Positions 18,212 through 28,399 of a stretch of 64,000 nt of DNA are shown here, piece after piece (position 1 is the stretch's first letter; the number at the start of each line of letters is the position of its first letter). The notes under the pieces are model-generated. The model was not told the DNA's origin and ran no database searches. It saw only the letters and a list, made by a program, of their open reading frames with translations. The position numbers and the translations under genes were made by a program. This DNA is from Streptomyces sp. CB09001 (lineage in GTDB: Bacteria; Actinomycetota; Actinomycetes; Streptomycetales; Streptomycetaceae): positions 2,356,001-2,420,000 of the forward strand of contig NZ_CP026730.1 in the NCBI RefSeq assembly GCF_003369795.1, given 5' to 3'.

Positions 18212-19372
18212 ATGGACCACAAGCTCTCCCCCGAACTGGAAGAACTGCGCCGTACGGTCGAACAGTTCGCGCACGACGTGGTGGCGCCGAAGATCGGCGA
18301 CTTCTACGAGCGGCACGAGTTCCCGTACGAGATCGTCCGCGAGATGGGCCGCATGGGCCTGTTCGGGCTGCCGTTCCCGGAGGAGTACGGCGGCATGGGC
18401 GGTGACTACTTCGCCCTCGGCGTGGCCCTGGAGGAGCTGGCCCGGGTCGACTCGTCGGTGGCGATCACGCTGGAGGCGGGGGTCTCGCTGGGCGCGATGC
18501 CGCTGCACCTGTTCGGCACCGAGGAGCAGAAGCGCGAGTGGCTGCCCCGGCTCTGCTCGGGCGAGATCCTGGGCGCCTTCGGTCTCACCGAGCCGGACGG
18601 CGGCAGCGACGCGGGCGCGACCCGGACCACGGCCCGCCTGGACGAGGCCACGAACGAGTGGGTGATCAACGGCACCAAGTGCTTCATCACCAACTCCGGC
18701 ACGGACATCACGGGCCTGGTGACGGTCACGGCGGTGACCGGCCGCAAGCCGGACGGCCGCCCGCTGATCTCGTCGATCATCGTCCCGTCGGGCACCCCGG
18801 GCTTCACGGTGGCCGCCCCGTACTCGAAGGTCGGCTGGAACGCCTCGGACACCCGTGAGCTGTCCTTCGCCGACGTCCGGGTCCCGGCGGCGAACCTGCT
18901 GGGCGAGCTGGGGCGCGGCTACGCGCAGTTCCTGCGCATCCTGGACGAGGGCCGGGTCGCCATCGCCGCGCTGGGCACGGGGCTCGCGCAGGGCTGTGTG
19001 GACGAGTCGGTCGCCTACGCGAAGGAACGTCACGCCTTCGGCCGGCCCATCGGCGCCAACCAGGCCATCCAGTTCAAGATCGCCGACATGGAGATGAAGG
19101 CCCACACGGCCCGTCTCGCCTGGCGGGACGCGGCCTCGCGGCTGGTGGCGGGCGAGCCGTTCAAGAAGGAGGCGGCGCTGGCGAAGCTGTACTCGTCGAC
19201 GGTCGCGGTGGACAACGCCCGGGACGCCACCCAGGTCCACGGCGGCTACGGTTTCATGAACGAGTACCCGGTGGCCCGCATGTGGCGGGACGCGAAGATC
19301 CTGGAGATCGGCGAGGGCACCAGCGAGGTCCAGCGGATGCTGATCGCACGGGAGTTGGGGCTGGTGGGCTGA
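18212..19372 (+). CDS. acyl-CoA dehydrogenase (isovaleryl-CoA type by context)
   Basis: 386-residue FAD enzyme. Family motifs: GAFGLTEPDGGSDAGATRT, WVINGTKCFITNSG, GRPIGANQAIQFKIADM, ATQVHGGYGFMNEYPVARM and EIGEGTSEVQRMLIARELG. It is the last gene of the carboxylase/HMG-CoA lyase operon, so isovaleryl-CoA or another branched short acyl-CoA is the likely substrate. ATG 18212 is chosen because AGGAG lies 11 nt upstream; a GTG at 18203 would leave only 2 nt. Confidence 0.92.
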   Translation: MDHKLSPELEELRRTVEQFAHDVVAPKIGDFYERHEFPYEIVREMGRMGLFGLPFPEEYGGMGGDYFALGVALEELARVDSSVAITLEAGVSLGAMPLHLFGTEEQKREWLPRLCSGEILGAFGLTEPDGGSDAGATRTTARLDEATNEWVINGTKCFITNSGTDITGLVTVTAVTGRKPDGRPLISSIIVPSGTPGFTVAAPYSKVGWNASDTRELSFADVRVPAANLLGELGRGYAQFLRILDEGRVAIAALGTGLAQGCVDESVAYAKERHAFGRPIGANQAIQFKIADMEMKAHTARLAWRDAASRLVAGEPFKKEAALAKLYSSTVAVDNARDATQVHGGYGFMNEYPVARMWRDAKILEIGEGTSEVQRMLIARELGLVG

Positions 19373-19425
19373 GCCCCCGGCGCGGTGGGGGCGGGTGCCG
19401 CCCGGCCCCACCCCTGGACAAGATC

Positions 19426-19444
19426 TGAGGTTAGGCTAACCTAC
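19426..19444. promoter_or_regulatory. iron box upstream of desE
   Basis: TGAGGTTAGGCTAACCTAC matches the DmdR/IdeR iron-box consensus TTAGGTTAGGCTCACCTAA at most positions, 57 bp before the desE start. Expected to repress desE when iron is sufficient. Confidence 0.85.
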
Positions 19445-19500
19445 CTTCGAATTGTCCCGCGGAGCGCGACGCTCCGCACCGTTCGAAGGCAGCCACCACC

Positions 19501-20550
19501 ATGTCCAACGCCAGCGCCACCCACCCGACCCGCCGCGGAATCCTCGCCGCCGGCGGCGCCCTCGGCCTCGGCGCCGTGCTCGCGGCCTGCGGCGACGACG
19601 ACGGCAAGAGCGGTGGGGCGGGCGACGGGTCGGGCGGCGCCGCCAAGTCCGGCCCCTGGTCCTTCAAGGACGACCGCGGCACGACCGTGAAGCTGGACGC
19701 GGTGCCGACGAACATCGTGGCCTTCACCGGCGTCGCCGCCGCCCTCTTCGACTACGGCGTCGAGGTCAAGGGCGTCTTCGGCCCGACCACCACCAAGGAC
19801 GGCAAGCCCGACGTGCAGGCCGGCGACCTCGACGTCGACAAGGTCACCGTCCTCGGCAACGAGTGGGGCAAGCTCAACGTCGAGAAGTACGCCTCCCTCG
19901 CCCCCCAGGTGCTCATCACCACGACCTTCGACACCGCGGGCACCCTCTGGTCCGTCCCGGAGGAGTCGAAGGACAAGATCGCCAAGCTCGCCCCGAGCGT
20001 CGCGATCTCGGTCTTCGACCGCCAGCTCACCCAGCCGCTCCAGCGCATGTGGGAGCTGGCCGAGTCGCTCGGCGCGGACATGAAGGCCAAGAAGGCCACC
20101 GACGCCAAGGCCGCCTTCGACAAGGCCGCCGCCCGGCTGCGCGCCGCCGCCAGGGCCAGGCCCGAGATCCGGGTGCTGGCCGGTTCCGCGAGCCCCGACC
20201 TGTTCTACGTCTCCGGCACCAACCTCTCGGTGGACCTGGAGTACTTCAAGGCCCTCGGCGTGAACTTCGTCGAGCCCTCCGAGGCGGCCAAGAAGGCGAC
20301 CGGCGGCTGGTTCGAGTCCCTGAGCTGGGAGAACGTCGACAAGTACCCGGCCGACGTGATCATCATGGACGACCGGGCCTCGACCATCCAGCCCGCGGAC
20401 ATCACCGAGGGCACCTGGAAGAAGCTCCCCGCGGTCAAGGCCGGCCAGGTCATCGCCCGCTCCCCCGAGCCGATCCTGTCCTACGACAAGTGCACGCCGC
20501 TCCTCGACAACCTGGCCGAGGCGATCGAGAACGCCAAGAAGGTCGGCTGA
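19501..20550 (+). CDS. desE: ferric-siderophore-binding lipoprotein DesE
   Basis: 349-residue substrate-binding lipoprotein of an ABC uptake system for ferrioxamine-type siderophores. The signal has TRRGILAAGG (twin-arginine-like), a hydrophobic core and lipobox LAAC with acylated Cys at about residue 30, then a Gly/Ser linker. The periplasmic-binding fold (TroA/BtuF type) shows PTNIVAFTG, VEVKGVFGP, LAPQVLITTTF and a C-terminal LLDNLAEAIENAKKVG. An iron box lies upstream. Permease/ATPase genes are not adjacent, as is usual for desE. Confidence 0.92.
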   Translation: MSNASATHPTRRGILAAGGALGLGAVLAACGDDDGKSGGAGDGSGGAAKSGPWSFKDDRGTTVKLDAVPTNIVAFTGVAAALFDYGVEVKGVFGPTTTKDGKPDVQAGDLDVDKVTVLGNEWGKLNVEKYASLAPQVLITTTFDTAGTLWSVPEESKDKIAKLAPSVAISVFDRQLTQPLQRMWELAESLGADMKAKKATDAKAAFDKAAARLRAAARARPEIRVLAGSASPDLFYVSGTNLSVDLEYFKALGVNFVEPSEAAKKATGGWFESLSWENVDKYPADVIIMDDRASTIQPADITEGTWKKLPAVKAGQVIARSPEPILSYDKCTPLLDNLAEAIENAKKVG

Positions 20551-20579
20551 CCCGCCCCCTTTCTCCCCCGGAGCCCTCC

Positions 20580-21458
20580 ATGACGACGGCCGTGGCCGCC
20601 CCGTTCCGTTTCTTCTCCCTCCGGGTCGTAGGGACGCGGCGGCTCGGACCGTCCCTGGCCCGGGTCTCCTTCGCGGGGCCAGACCTGCGCGACTTCCGCT
20701 CCGACGGCCTCGACCAGTCCCTGTCGCTGTTCCTGCCGCACCCGGGGCAGGCGGAGCCCCCGGTCCCCGTCGAGCTGGGCGAGGGCTGGTGGCAGGGCTG
20801 GCGGGAACTGCCGGAGGACGTACGGGCGGTGATGCGCTCGTACACGCTGCGGTCGCTGCGCCGGGACGCCGACGGGCACACCGTCGAGATCGACGTCGAC
20901 TTCGTCCTGCACGGCGTCGAACCTGCGGGGTCCGGCCGGGACCGCGCGGCGCCGGAGGCAGGTCCGGCCGCCCGCTGGGCCGCGGACGCCGCCCCCGGCG
21001 ACCGCGTACTGCTGCTCGGTCCGGCGGTCGCCGACAACCGGGCGATCCGCTTCCGGCCGCCCGAGGACACCGACCTGGTGGTGATCTGGGGCGACGAGAC
21101 CGCCGTGCCGGCCGCCTGCGCCATCGTGGAGTCGCTGCCGGCCGGCACCCGTGCCCGGGTGTGGCTCCAGGTGCCGCACACCGAGGACGTGCAGGACCTC
21201 CGGACGGCCGCGGACGCCGAGATCACCTGGCTGGCCGGGGACGCCGACGGCGGCCCGGAGACGACCCTCGCCACCCTCCGGGAAGCTCAACTTCCGCCCG
21301 CCGAAAGCCCCTACGTCTGGATCGCGGGCGAGTCCGGCTGCGTCAAGCAGCTGCGGCGGCACTTCGTGGGCGAGCGCGGCGTCGACCGCCGGCGCGTCAC
21401 CTTCGTCGGCTACTGGCGCCGGGGCCTGACGGAGGAACAACTCCGCGAGCAGGGCTGA
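20580..21458 (+). CDS. siderophore-interacting ferric reductase (DesF-like)
   Basis: 292-residue cytoplasmic flavoprotein of the siderophore-interacting (ViuB/SIP) family, which reduces imported ferric siderophore to free Fe2+. N-terminal FAD-binding barrel with MRSYTLRSLRRDADG (RxYT-type flavin motif) and EIDVDFVLHG. C-terminal NAD(P)-binding part with VVIWGDETAVPA and VWIAGESGCVKQLRRHFVGE, family signature, ending in FVGYWRRGLTEEQLREQG. It starts 29 nt after desE and probably shares its iron-box promoter. Confidence 0.9.
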   Translation: MTTAVAAPFRFFSLRVVGTRRLGPSLARVSFAGPDLRDFRSDGLDQSLSLFLPHPGQAEPPVPVELGEGWWQGWRELPEDVRAVMRSYTLRSLRRDADGHTVEIDVDFVLHGVEPAGSGRDRAAPEAGPAARWAADAAPGDRVLLLGPAVADNRAIRFRPPEDTDLVVIWGDETAVPAACAIVESLPAGTRARVWLQVPHTEDVQDLRTAADAEITWLAGDADGGPETTLATLREAQLPPAESPYVWIAGESGCVKQLRRHFVGERGVDRRRVTFVGYWRRGLTEEQLREQG

Positions 21459-21522
21459 CGACCGCACGCATGGGGCCTCAGTGACGGCAGTCACGCACAG
21501 GCATGCGCGCGAGTGGAGCGAC

Positions 21523-21541
21523 TTAGGTTAGGCTCACCTAA
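21523..21541. promoter_or_regulatory. consensus iron box of desABCD
   Basis: TTAGGTTAGGCTCACCTAA is a full match to the Streptomyces DmdR1 iron-box consensus, 69 bp before the desA start. Iron-loaded DmdR1 is known to repress desferrioxamine synthesis through such a site. Confidence 0.95.
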
Positions 21542-21609
21542 GTTGATCGCGAGCTCCGGCCCGCCTCAGCCCGCCTCTCTCGGCCCGTCCCCAACCGGAG
21601 GACCCCCGC

Positions 21610-23052
21610 ATGCGTTCGCACCTGCTCAACGACACCACCGCGGAGCAGTACCGCCGCTCCGTGACCGAAGGAGTCGAGCGGGTGGCCGCCAGAATCGCCA
21701 CCACCGACCGACCGTTCACCGGTGTCACGGCCGACGCCCTCTCCCCCCGCATCGACGAGATCGACCTCGACCGGCCCCTGCACGACACGGCCGCGGTCCT
21801 CGACGAGCTGGAGGACGTCTACCTCCGCGACGCCGTCTACTTCCACCACCCCCGCTACCTCGCCCACCTCAACTGCCCGGTCGTCATACCGGCGCTGCTC
21901 GGCGAGGCGGTCCTGTCCGCCGTCAACTCCTCCCTGGACACCTGGGACCAGTCGGCCGGCGGCACCCTCATCGAGCGGAAACTGATCGACTGGACCTGCG
22001 CCCGGATCGGCCTCGGCCCGGCGGCCGACGGCGTGTTCACCTCCGGCGGCACCCAGTCCAACCTCCAGGCACTGCTGCTTGCCCGCGAGGAGGCGAAGGC
22101 CGAGACCTTCGCCGACCTGCGGATCTTCGCCTCCGAGGTCAGCCACTTCAGCGTGAGGAAGTCCGCGAAGCTGCTCGGCCTCGGCCCCGACGCCGTCGTG
22201 TCGATCCCGGTCGACCGCGACAAGCGGATGCAGACCGTCGCCCTCGCCCGCGAGCTGGAGCGCTGCAAGGAGAGCGGCCTGGTCCCCATGGCCGTCGTCG
22301 CCACCGCCGGAACCACCGACTTCGGCTCCATCGACCCGCTGCCCGGGATAGCCGGGCTGTGCGAGCAGCACGCCGTGTGGATGCACGTCGACGCGGCCTA
22401 CGGCTGCGGACTGCTCGCCTCCCTGAAGCACCGGGACCGCATCACCGGCATCGAGCGGGCCGACTCGGTCACCGTGGACTACCACAAGTCCTTCTTCCAG
22501 CCGGTGAGTTCGTCGGCCGTGCTGGTCCGGGACGCGGCCACGCTGCGCCACGCCACCTACCACGCGGAGTACCTCAACCCGCGCCGCATGGTGCAGGAAC
22601 GTATCCCCAACCAGGTGGACAAGTCGCTCCAGACAACCCGCCGCTTCGACGCGCTCAAGCTGTGGACGACGCTGCGCGTGATGGGCGCCGACGGCATCGG
22701 GCAGCTCTTCGACGAGGTGTGCGACCTGGCGGTGGAGGGCTGGAAACTGCTCGCCGCCGACCCCCGCTTCGACGTGGTCGTCGAGCCCAGCCTCTCCACC
22801 CTGGTCTTCCGCTGCGTCCCGGCGGCCGTCACCGACCCCGCCGAGATCGACCGCGCCAACCTCTACGCCCGCAAGGCCCTGTTCGCGTCCGGCGACGCCG
22901 TGGTCGCGGGCACCAAGGTGGCCGGGCGCCACTACCTGAAGTTCACCCTGCTCAACCCCGAGACGACCGCGGCCGACATCGCCGCCGTCCTGGACCTGAT
23001 CGCCGGCCACGCCGAGCAGTACCTGGGAGACTCCCTTGACCGCGCTTCCTGA
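21610..23052 (+). CDS. desA: lysine decarboxylase DesA
   Basis: 480-residue PLP enzyme (group II decarboxylase) converting L-lysine to cadaverine, first step of desferrioxamine biosynthesis. Motifs: [19 protein letters not shown] (phosphate loop), [30 protein letters not shown] (PLP Asp) and [16 protein letters not shown] (Schiff-base Lys). Normal length. Preceded by a perfect iron box. The stop lies 17 nt inside desB, so the two are coupled. Confidence 0.96.
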   Translation: MRSHLLNDTTAEQYRRSVTEGVERVAARIATTDRPFTGVTADALSPRIDEIDLDRPLHDTAAVLDELEDVYLRDAVYFHHPRYLAHLNCPVVIPALLGEAVLSAVNSSLDTWDQSAGGTLIERKLIDWTCARIGLGPAADGVFTSGGTQSNLQALLLAREEAKAETFADLRIFASEVSHFSVRKSAKLLGLGPDAVVSIPVDRDKRMQTVALARELERCKESGLVPMAVVATAGTTDFGSIDPLPGIAGLCEQHAVWMHVDAAYGCGLLASLKHRDRITGIERADSVTVDYHKSFFQPVSSSAVLVRDAATLRHATYHAEYLNPRRMVQERIPNQVDKSLQTTRRFDALKLWTTLRVMGADGIGQLFDEVCDLAVEGWKLLAADPRFDVVVEPSLSTLVFRCVPAAVTDPAEIDRANLYARKALFASGDAVVAGTKVAGRHYLKFTLLNPETTAADIAAVLDLIAGHAEQYLGDSLDRAS

Positions 23053-24316
23053 AGCCAGCGCCCCGTACGACTTCGTGGGCATCGGCCTCGGCCCCTTCAA
23101 CCTCGGCCTCGCCTGCCTCACCGAGCCCGTCGCCGAGCTGAACGGCGTCTTCCTGGAGTCCAAGCCGGACTTCGAGTGGCACGCCGGCATGTTCCTGGAC
23201 GGCGCCCACCTCCAGACCCCGTTCCTGTCGGACCTGGTCACCCTCGCCGACCCGACCTCCCCGTACTCCTTCCTCAACTACCTGAAGGAGCAGGGCCGGC
23301 TCTACTCCTTCTACATCCGGGAGAACTTCTACCCGCTGCGCGTCGAGTACGACGACTACTGCCGCTGGGCCGCGCACAAGCTGAGCAGCGTCCGCTTCTC
23401 CACCACGGTCACCGAGGTGACGTACGACGAGCGCGAGGAGCTGTACGCCGTCGCCACCACCTGCGGCGACACCTACCGCGCCCGCCGCCTCGTCCTCGGC
23501 ACCGGCACCCCGCCGCACATCCCGGACGCCTGCCGGGGCCTGGCCGGGGACTTCCTGCACAACTCCCGCTACGTCCAGCAGCGGGCCGAGCTGGTGAAGA
23601 AGAAGTCGATCACGCTGGTCGGCAGCGGCCAGTCCGCCGCCGAGATCTACCAGGACCTGCTGGGCGAGATCGACGTCCACGGCTACCGGCTGAACTGGGT
23701 GACCCGCTCCCCGCGCTTCTTCCCCCTCGAATACACCAAGCTCACCCTGGAGATGACCTCCCCGGAGTACGTGGACTACTACCACGCGCTGCCCGAGGAC
23801 ACCCGCTATCGCCTCACGGCCGAGCAGAAGGGCCTCTTCAAGGGCATCGACGGCGACCTCATCAACGAGATCTTCGACCTGCTCTACCAGAAACGGCTCG
23901 GCGGTCCGGTCCCCACCCGCCTGCTCACCAACTCGGCGCTGACCAGCGCCCGGTACACGGACGGCACGTACACGCTCGGCTTCCGCCAGGAGGAGCAGGG
24001 CACGGACTTCGAGATCGAGACCGAGGGCCTGGTGCTGGCCACCGGGTACCGGTACGCCGAGCCGGAGTTCCTCAAGCCCGTCCGGGACCGGCTGCGTTAC
24101 GACTCCCGCGGCAACTTCGACATCGGCCGCAACTACGCCGTCGACGTCACGGGAGACGGCGTGTTCCTGCAGAACGCGGGGGTCCACGCGCACAGCGTCA
24201 CCAGCCCCGACCTGGGCATGGGCGCCTACCGCAACAGCTGCATCGTCCGGGCGCTGCTCGGCCGCGAGTACTACCCGGTCGAGAAGACCATCGCGTTCCA
24301 GGAGTTCGCCGTATGA
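23036..24316 (+). CDS. desB: cadaverine N-monooxygenase DesB
   Basis: 426-residue FAD/NADPH N-hydroxylating monooxygenase giving N-hydroxycadaverine. FAD site [16 protein letters not shown] near the N-terminus; second nucleotide site [18 protein letters not shown] at about residue 198; C-terminal [13 protein letters not shown] and [20 protein letters not shown]. The start is a TTG at 23036: GGGAG sits 5 nt upstream, inside desA, and no ATG/GTG lies nearby before the FAD motif. It overlaps desA by 17 nt and desC by ATGA. Confidence 0.95.
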   Translation: MTALPEASAPYDFVGIGLGPFNLGLACLTEPVAELNGVFLESKPDFEWHAGMFLDGAHLQTPFLSDLVTLADPTSPYSFLNYLKEQGRLYSFYIRENFYPLRVEYDDYCRWAAHKLSSVRFSTTVTEVTYDEREELYAVATTCGDTYRARRLVLGTGTPPHIPDACRGLAGDFLHNSRYVQQRAELVKKKSITLVGSGQSAAEIYQDLLGEIDVHGYRLNWVTRSPRFFPLEYTKLTLEMTSPEYVDYYHALPEDTRYRLTAEQKGLFKGIDGDLINEIFDLLYQKRLGGPVPTRLLTNSALTSARYTDGTYTLGFRQEEQGTDFEIETEGLVLATGYRYAEPEFLKPVRDRLRYDSRGNFDIGRNYAVDVTGDGVFLQNAGVHAHSVTSPDLGMGAYRNSCIVRALLGREYYPVEKTIAFQEFAV

Positions 24317-24867
24317 GCCGTACGAGCACCGCCACCGCCGTCGGGGCACTGACCCTGCGCCCCGTCGACCCGCTGACCGACGCCGTACTGCTGCACGGCT
24401 GGCTCACCCACCCCAAGTCCGCGTTCTGGATGATGCAGGACGCCCGGCTGGTGGACGTCGAGCGGGCCTACATGGAGCTGGCCGCCGACGAGCACCAGCA
24501 GGCCCACCTCGGCCTGTACGACGGCGTCCCGGCCTTCCTGATGGAACGCTACGACCCCGCCCGCCGCGAACTGGTCGGGCTGTACGAGCCCGAGCCGGGC
24601 GACGTCGGCATGCACTTCCTGGTCGCGCCGACCGACCGGCCCGTGCACGGCTTCACCCGGGCCGTGATCACCACCGTCATGGCCGAGCTGTTCGCCGACC
24701 CGGCGACCCGGCGGGTGGTCGTCGAACCGGACGTCACCAACACCGCCGTCCACGCCCTGAACGCAGCCGTCGGATTCGTGCCCGAGAGCGAGATCCAGAA
24801 GCCGGAGAAGAAGGCCTTGCTGAGCTTCTGCACCCGCGAGCAGTTCGAGAAGGCGGTGTCCGCATGA
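24313..24867 (+). CDS. desC: N-hydroxycadaverine acyltransferase DesC
   Basis: 184-residue GNAT-fold acyltransferase of the IucB/AlcB siderophore type. It acylates N-hydroxycadaverine with succinyl- or acetyl-CoA to make the hydroxamate units. Features: [33 protein letters not shown] and [19 protein letters not shown] with [21 protein letters not shown] overlaps at both ends keep it in stoichiometry with DesB and DesD. Confidence 0.95.
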   Translation: MSRTSTATAVGALTLRPVDPLTDAVLLHGWLTHPKSAFWMMQDARLVDVERAYMELAADEHQQAHLGLYDGVPAFLMERYDPARRELVGLYEPEPGDVGMHFLVAPTDRPVHGFTRAVITTVMAELFADPATRRVVVEPDVTNTAVHALNAAVGFVPESEIQKPEKKALLSFCTREQFEKAVSA

Positions 24868-26642
24868 CCCTCGCCGACGCCGTCGCCCACCTGTCCCCCG
24901 ACCGCTGGGAGCGGGCCAACCGCCTCCTGCTGCGCAAGGCACTGGCCGAGTTCTCGCACGAGCGGCTGCTGACCCCCGAGCGGGACCCGGACGGGGCGGC
25001 GTACACGGTCCGCAGCGACGACGGCCTGACCGTCTACCGCTTCACCGCCACCGTCCGCGCCCTGGACCACTGGCAGGTGGACGCCGCCTCGATCACCCGC
25101 CACCGCGACGGCGCCGAACTCCCGCTCGCGGCCCTGGACTTCTTCATCGAGCTGAAGCAGACCCTGGGCCTGAGCGACGAGATCCTGCCCGTCTACCTGG
25201 AGGAGATCTCCTCCACCCTCTCCGGCACCTGCTACAAGCTGGCCAAGCCGCAGGTCACCTCCGCCGAGCTGGCCCGGAGCGCAGACTTCCAGGCCGTCGA
25301 GACCGGCATGACCGAGGGCCACCCCTGCTTCGTCGCGAACAACGGCCGGCTGGGCTTCGGCGTCCACGAGTACCTGTCGTACGCCCCCGAGACCGCGAGC
25401 CCGGTGCGCCTGGTGTGGCTGGCGGCGCACCGCTCGCGGGCGGCGTTCACGGCGGGCGTGGGCATCGAGTACGAGTCCTTCGTCCGGGACGAACTGGGCG
25501 CGGCCACCGTCGACCGCTTCCACGGCGTGCTGCGCAAGCGCGGCCTGGACCCGGCCGACCACCTCCTCATCCCGGTCCACCCCTGGCAGTGGTGGAACAA
25601 GCTCACCGTCACCTTCGCCGCCGAGGTGGCCCGCGGACACCTGGTCTGCCTCGGCGAGGGCGACGACGAGTACCTGGCCCAGCAGTCCATCCGCACCTTC
25701 TTCAACGCCTCGCACCCCGAGAAGCACTACGTGAAGACGGCCCTGTCCGTCCTCAACATGGGCTTCATGCGCGGTCTGTCGGCGGCGTACATGGAGGCCA
25801 CCCCGGCCATCAACGACTGGCTCGCCCGGCTGATCGAGGGCGACCCGGTGCTGCAGGCGACGGGGCTGAGTATCATCCGGGAGCGGGCGGCCGTCGGCTA
25901 CCGGCACCTGGAGTACGAGCGGGCCACCGACCGCTACTCGCCGTACCGCAAGATGCTGGCGGCGCTGTGGCGGGAGAGCCCCGTGCCGACCCTCGGGGAC
26001 GGCGAGTCCCTCGCGACCATGGCCTCCCTGGTCCACGTGGACCACGCGGGCGCCTCCTTCGCGGGCGCGCTGATCGAGCGGTCCGGGCTCACGCCCACCG
26101 AGTGGCTGCGGCACTACCTGCGGGCCTACTACGTCCCGCTGCTGCACAGCTTCTACGCCTACGACCTGGTGTACATGCCGCACGGCGAGAACGTGATCCT
26201 CGTGCTGGCGGACGGGGTGGTGCGGCGGGCGATCTACAAGGACATCGCCGAGGAGATCGCGGTGCTGGACCCGGACGCGGTGCTGCCGCCGGAGGTCTCC
26301 CGCATCGCGGTCGACGTGCCGGACGACAAGAAGCTCCTGTCGATCTTCACGGACGTCTTCGACTGCTTCTTCCGCTTCCTCGCCGCGAACCTGGCGGACG
26401 AGGGGATCATGGAGGAGGACGCCTTCTGGCGCACCGTCGCCGAGGTCACCCGGGAGTACCAGGACTCGGTGCCGGAGCTGGCCGACAAGTTCGAGCGGTA
26501 CGACATGTTCGCACCCGACTTCGCGCTGTCCTGCCTCAACCGGCTCCAGCTGCGCGACAACCGGCAGATGGTGGACCTGTCCGACCCGTCCGGCGCGCTC
26601 CAGCTGATCGGGACCCTGAGGAATCCGATAGCGGGCCGGTAG
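24864..26642 (+). CDS. desD: NIS synthetase DesD
   Basis: 592-residue NRPS-independent siderophore synthetase (IucA/IucC family). Using ATP it condenses and macrocyclises N-hydroxy-N-succinylcadaverine units to desferrioxamine. Motifs: MTEGHPCFVANNGRLGFG (ATP-site loop; related families have GHP.HP..K.R.G), IPVHPWQWWNK and the C-terminal FerR-like region with YMPHGENVILVLADGVV and DDKKLLSIFTDVFDCFFRF. Last gene of desABCD. A strong hairpin follows 26 nt after the stop. Confidence 0.96.
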   Translation: MTLADAVAHLSPDRWERANRLLLRKALAEFSHERLLTPERDPDGAAYTVRSDDGLTVYRFTATVRALDHWQVDAASITRHRDGAELPLAALDFFIELKQTLGLSDEILPVYLEEISSTLSGTCYKLAKPQVTSAELARSADFQAVETGMTEGHPCFVANNGRLGFGVHEYLSYAPETASPVRLVWLAAHRSRAAFTAGVGIEYESFVRDELGAATVDRFHGVLRKRGLDPADHLLIPVHPWQWWNKLTVTFAAEVARGHLVCLGEGDDEYLAQQSIRTFFNASHPEKHYVKTALSVLNMGFMRGLSAAYMEATPAINDWLARLIEGDPVLQATGLSIIRERAAVGYRHLEYERATDRYSPYRKMLAALWRESPVPTLGDGESLATMASLVHVDHAGASFAGALIERSGLTPTEWLRHYLRAYYVPLLHSFYAYDLVYMPHGENVILVLADGVVRRAIYKDIAEEIAVLDPDAVLPPEVSRIAVDVPDDKKLLSIFTDVFDCFFRFLAANLADEGIMEEDAFWRTVAEVTREYQDSVPELADKFERYDMFAPDFALSCLNRLQLRDNRQMVDLSDPSGALQLIGTLRNPIAGR

Positions 26643-26668
26643 GCGGTCCGCGCCCCTCACGGACGGGC

Positions 26669-26700
26669 GGGCACCCCGGAGACGGTCCTCCGGGGTGCCC
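26669..26700. terminator. terminator after desD
   Basis: Perfect 12-bp stem GGGCACCCCGGA / TCCGGGGTGCCC with an 8-nt loop, extendable by several pairs, between the convergent desD and hexosaminidase genes. Probably acts in both directions. Confidence 0.85.
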
Positions 26701-26715
26701 GTCGTACCGTCCGGG

Positions 26716-28323
26716 TCAGGTCCAGGGCACCTGCGGTGAGCGGTAGTAGTCGATCCCCATCGCCTCCCAGCGCGCTGCCTGCGCGGCGAGCCGCACCTTG
26801 TAGGTGTCCCAGTCGTGTGTCTCGGCCGGGGACCAGCCCAGTTCGGCGACGCCCGGCAGCCTCGGGAAGGCCATGAAGTCCAGCTGGTCCGGATCGGAGA
26901 GGGTCTCCGTCCACAGCGGGGCCTCGACGCCGCGGACCGCGTCGGCCGGGGCGCCCGGCAGGTAGGTGGCCGGGTCCCAGTCGTAGGACCGCTGCACCTC
27001 GACGTAGCCGGCCCAGGACAGGCCCAACGGCGTGTCCTCGGTGTACTTCATGTCCAGGTACGTCCGGTCGGCCGGGGAGAGGATCAGCCCGGTGCCGTTC
27101 CTCGCCGCCTCGGCGACCTCGGCCTTCTCCGCGTCGCCGGTGCGGTCCAGGCCCCAGTACTGGACGAGCGCGCCCTCGACCGGTTCGGCGCCGGCCAGTT
27201 GGTGCCAGCCGACGACCGTCTTGCCGTACTTGGCGACGACCGGCTGGACGCGCTTCATGAACGTGACGAAGTCGGCGTGCGGGGTGGAGTGTGCCTCGTC
27301 GCCGCCGATGTGGAGGTAGCGGCCCGGCGTGAGCGCGGCGAGTTCGCCGAGGACGTCGTCGACGAAGTCGTAGGTGACGTCCTTGCCCACGCACAGCGAG
27401 CTGAAGCCGACCTTGGTGCCGGTGTACAGCGGGGGCGCCACGCCGTCGCAGTTCAGCTCGGCGTAGGAGGCGAGGGCGGCGTTGGTGTGGCCCGGCATGT
27501 CGATCTCGGGCACGACCTCCAGGTGCCGGGAGGCCGCGTAGCGGACGATCTCCCGGTAGTCCGCCTTGGTGTAGTACCCGCCGGGGCCGCCGCCGACCTC
27601 GGTGGAGCCGCCGTAGGTCGCCAGGCGCGGCCAGGAGTCGACGGCGAGGCGCCAGCCCTGGTCGTCGCTGAGGTGCAGGTGGAGCTTGTTGTACTTGTAG
27701 AGGGCGACGCGGTCGATGTAGCGCTTGACCTCGTCGACGGCGAAGAAGTGCCGGGAGACGTCGAGCATGGCGCCGCGCCAGGCGTAGCGCGGGGTGTCCT
27801 CGATGGTGCCGCCCGCGACCGGCCAGGGGCCGCTCTGCACGGTGTCCTTCTCCACGGCGGCGGGCAGCAGCTGACGGAGGGTCTGGACGCCGTGGAAGAG
27901 CCCGGCGGCCTTGCGCGCGGTGATGGTGATGCCGGAGGGGCCGCTGTCGAGGCGGTAGCCCTCGTCGCCGTACGGGCCGCCCGCCAGGCGCAGCCGTATG
28001 CCGCCGTGGCCGTGGGAGGTGACGGGGAGTCGGTATCCGGTGGCGGGTCGCAGGAGGCCGGCCAGGTAGTCGCCGACCCGGCGGGCCTCGCGCGAGTCGT
28101 CGACGCGGATGTGGGTGCCGCTGGTGATGCGGTACGGCGCCCCGCCGGGTTCCACCGAGGCGGGGGCGGGGATCACCTGGTCCAGGGGGGTCGGCCGGTC
28201 GGCGGTCTTCAGGTTCGGGGCGGCGCCGGTGGTCATGGCGCCGACCGCCGCCACCAGCAGCAGCGCTCCCAGCAGCCGGGGGATGCGGGGAGTCGTTCTG
28301 TGGTGCCGTCGATGAGGTCTCAC
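26716..28323 (-). CDS. secreted beta-N-acetylhexosaminidase (GH20)
   Basis: 535-residue extracellular glycosidase removing terminal N-acetylhexosamine from chitin oligomers or cell-wall fragments. N-terminal signal with basic HRRHHRTTPRIPR then LLGALLLVAAVGAM. GH20b domain from about residue 45, then the GH20 barrel: HLHLSDDQGWRLAVDSWP, VVPEIDMPGHTNAALASY and the catalytic Asp-Glu pair in LHIGGDEAHSTP (about 340); C-terminal GVEAPLWTETL. GTG 28323 has GGGAG 5 nt upstream. It supplies GlcNAc, consistent with glmS2 and the chitinase in the region. Confidence 0.93.
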   Translation of the reverse strand: MRPHRRHHRTTPRIPRLLGALLLVAAVGAMTTGAAPNLKTADRPTPLDQVIPAPASVEPGGAPYRITSGTHIRVDDSREARRVGDYLAGLLRPATGYRLPVTSHGHGGIRLRLAGGPYGDEGYRLDSGPSGITITARKAAGLFHGVQTLRQLLPAAVEKDTVQSGPWPVAGGTIEDTPRYAWRGAMLDVSRHFFAVDEVKRYIDRVALYKYNKLHLHLSDDQGWRLAVDSWPRLATYGGSTEVGGGPGGYYTKADYREIVRYAASRHLEVVPEIDMPGHTNAALASYAELNCDGVAPPLYTGTKVGFSSLCVGKDVTYDFVDDVLGELAALTPGRYLHIGGDEAHSTPHADFVTFMKRVQPVVAKYGKTVVGWHQLAGAEPVEGALVQYWGLDRTGDAEKAEVAEAARNGTGLILSPADRTYLDMKYTEDTPLGLSWAGYVEVQRSYDWDPATYLPGAPADAVRGVEAPLWTETLSDPDQLDFMAFPRLPGVAELGWSPAETHDWDTYKVRLAAQAARWEAMGIDYYRSPQVPWT

Positions 28324-28399
28324 GTGCGCTCCCTTCGCGATGAGTTGGACCACTCTCCCGCACCATGACCGCCCGCGGCGGCGATGAAACAATCCCCGC

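Noticed and set aside
23036..23052. The TTG start of desB as a possible annotation error
   Set aside because: A GGGAG site at 5-nt spacing and the FAD motif beginning about 12 residues later leave no better start; desB orthologues have the same N-terminus by recall.
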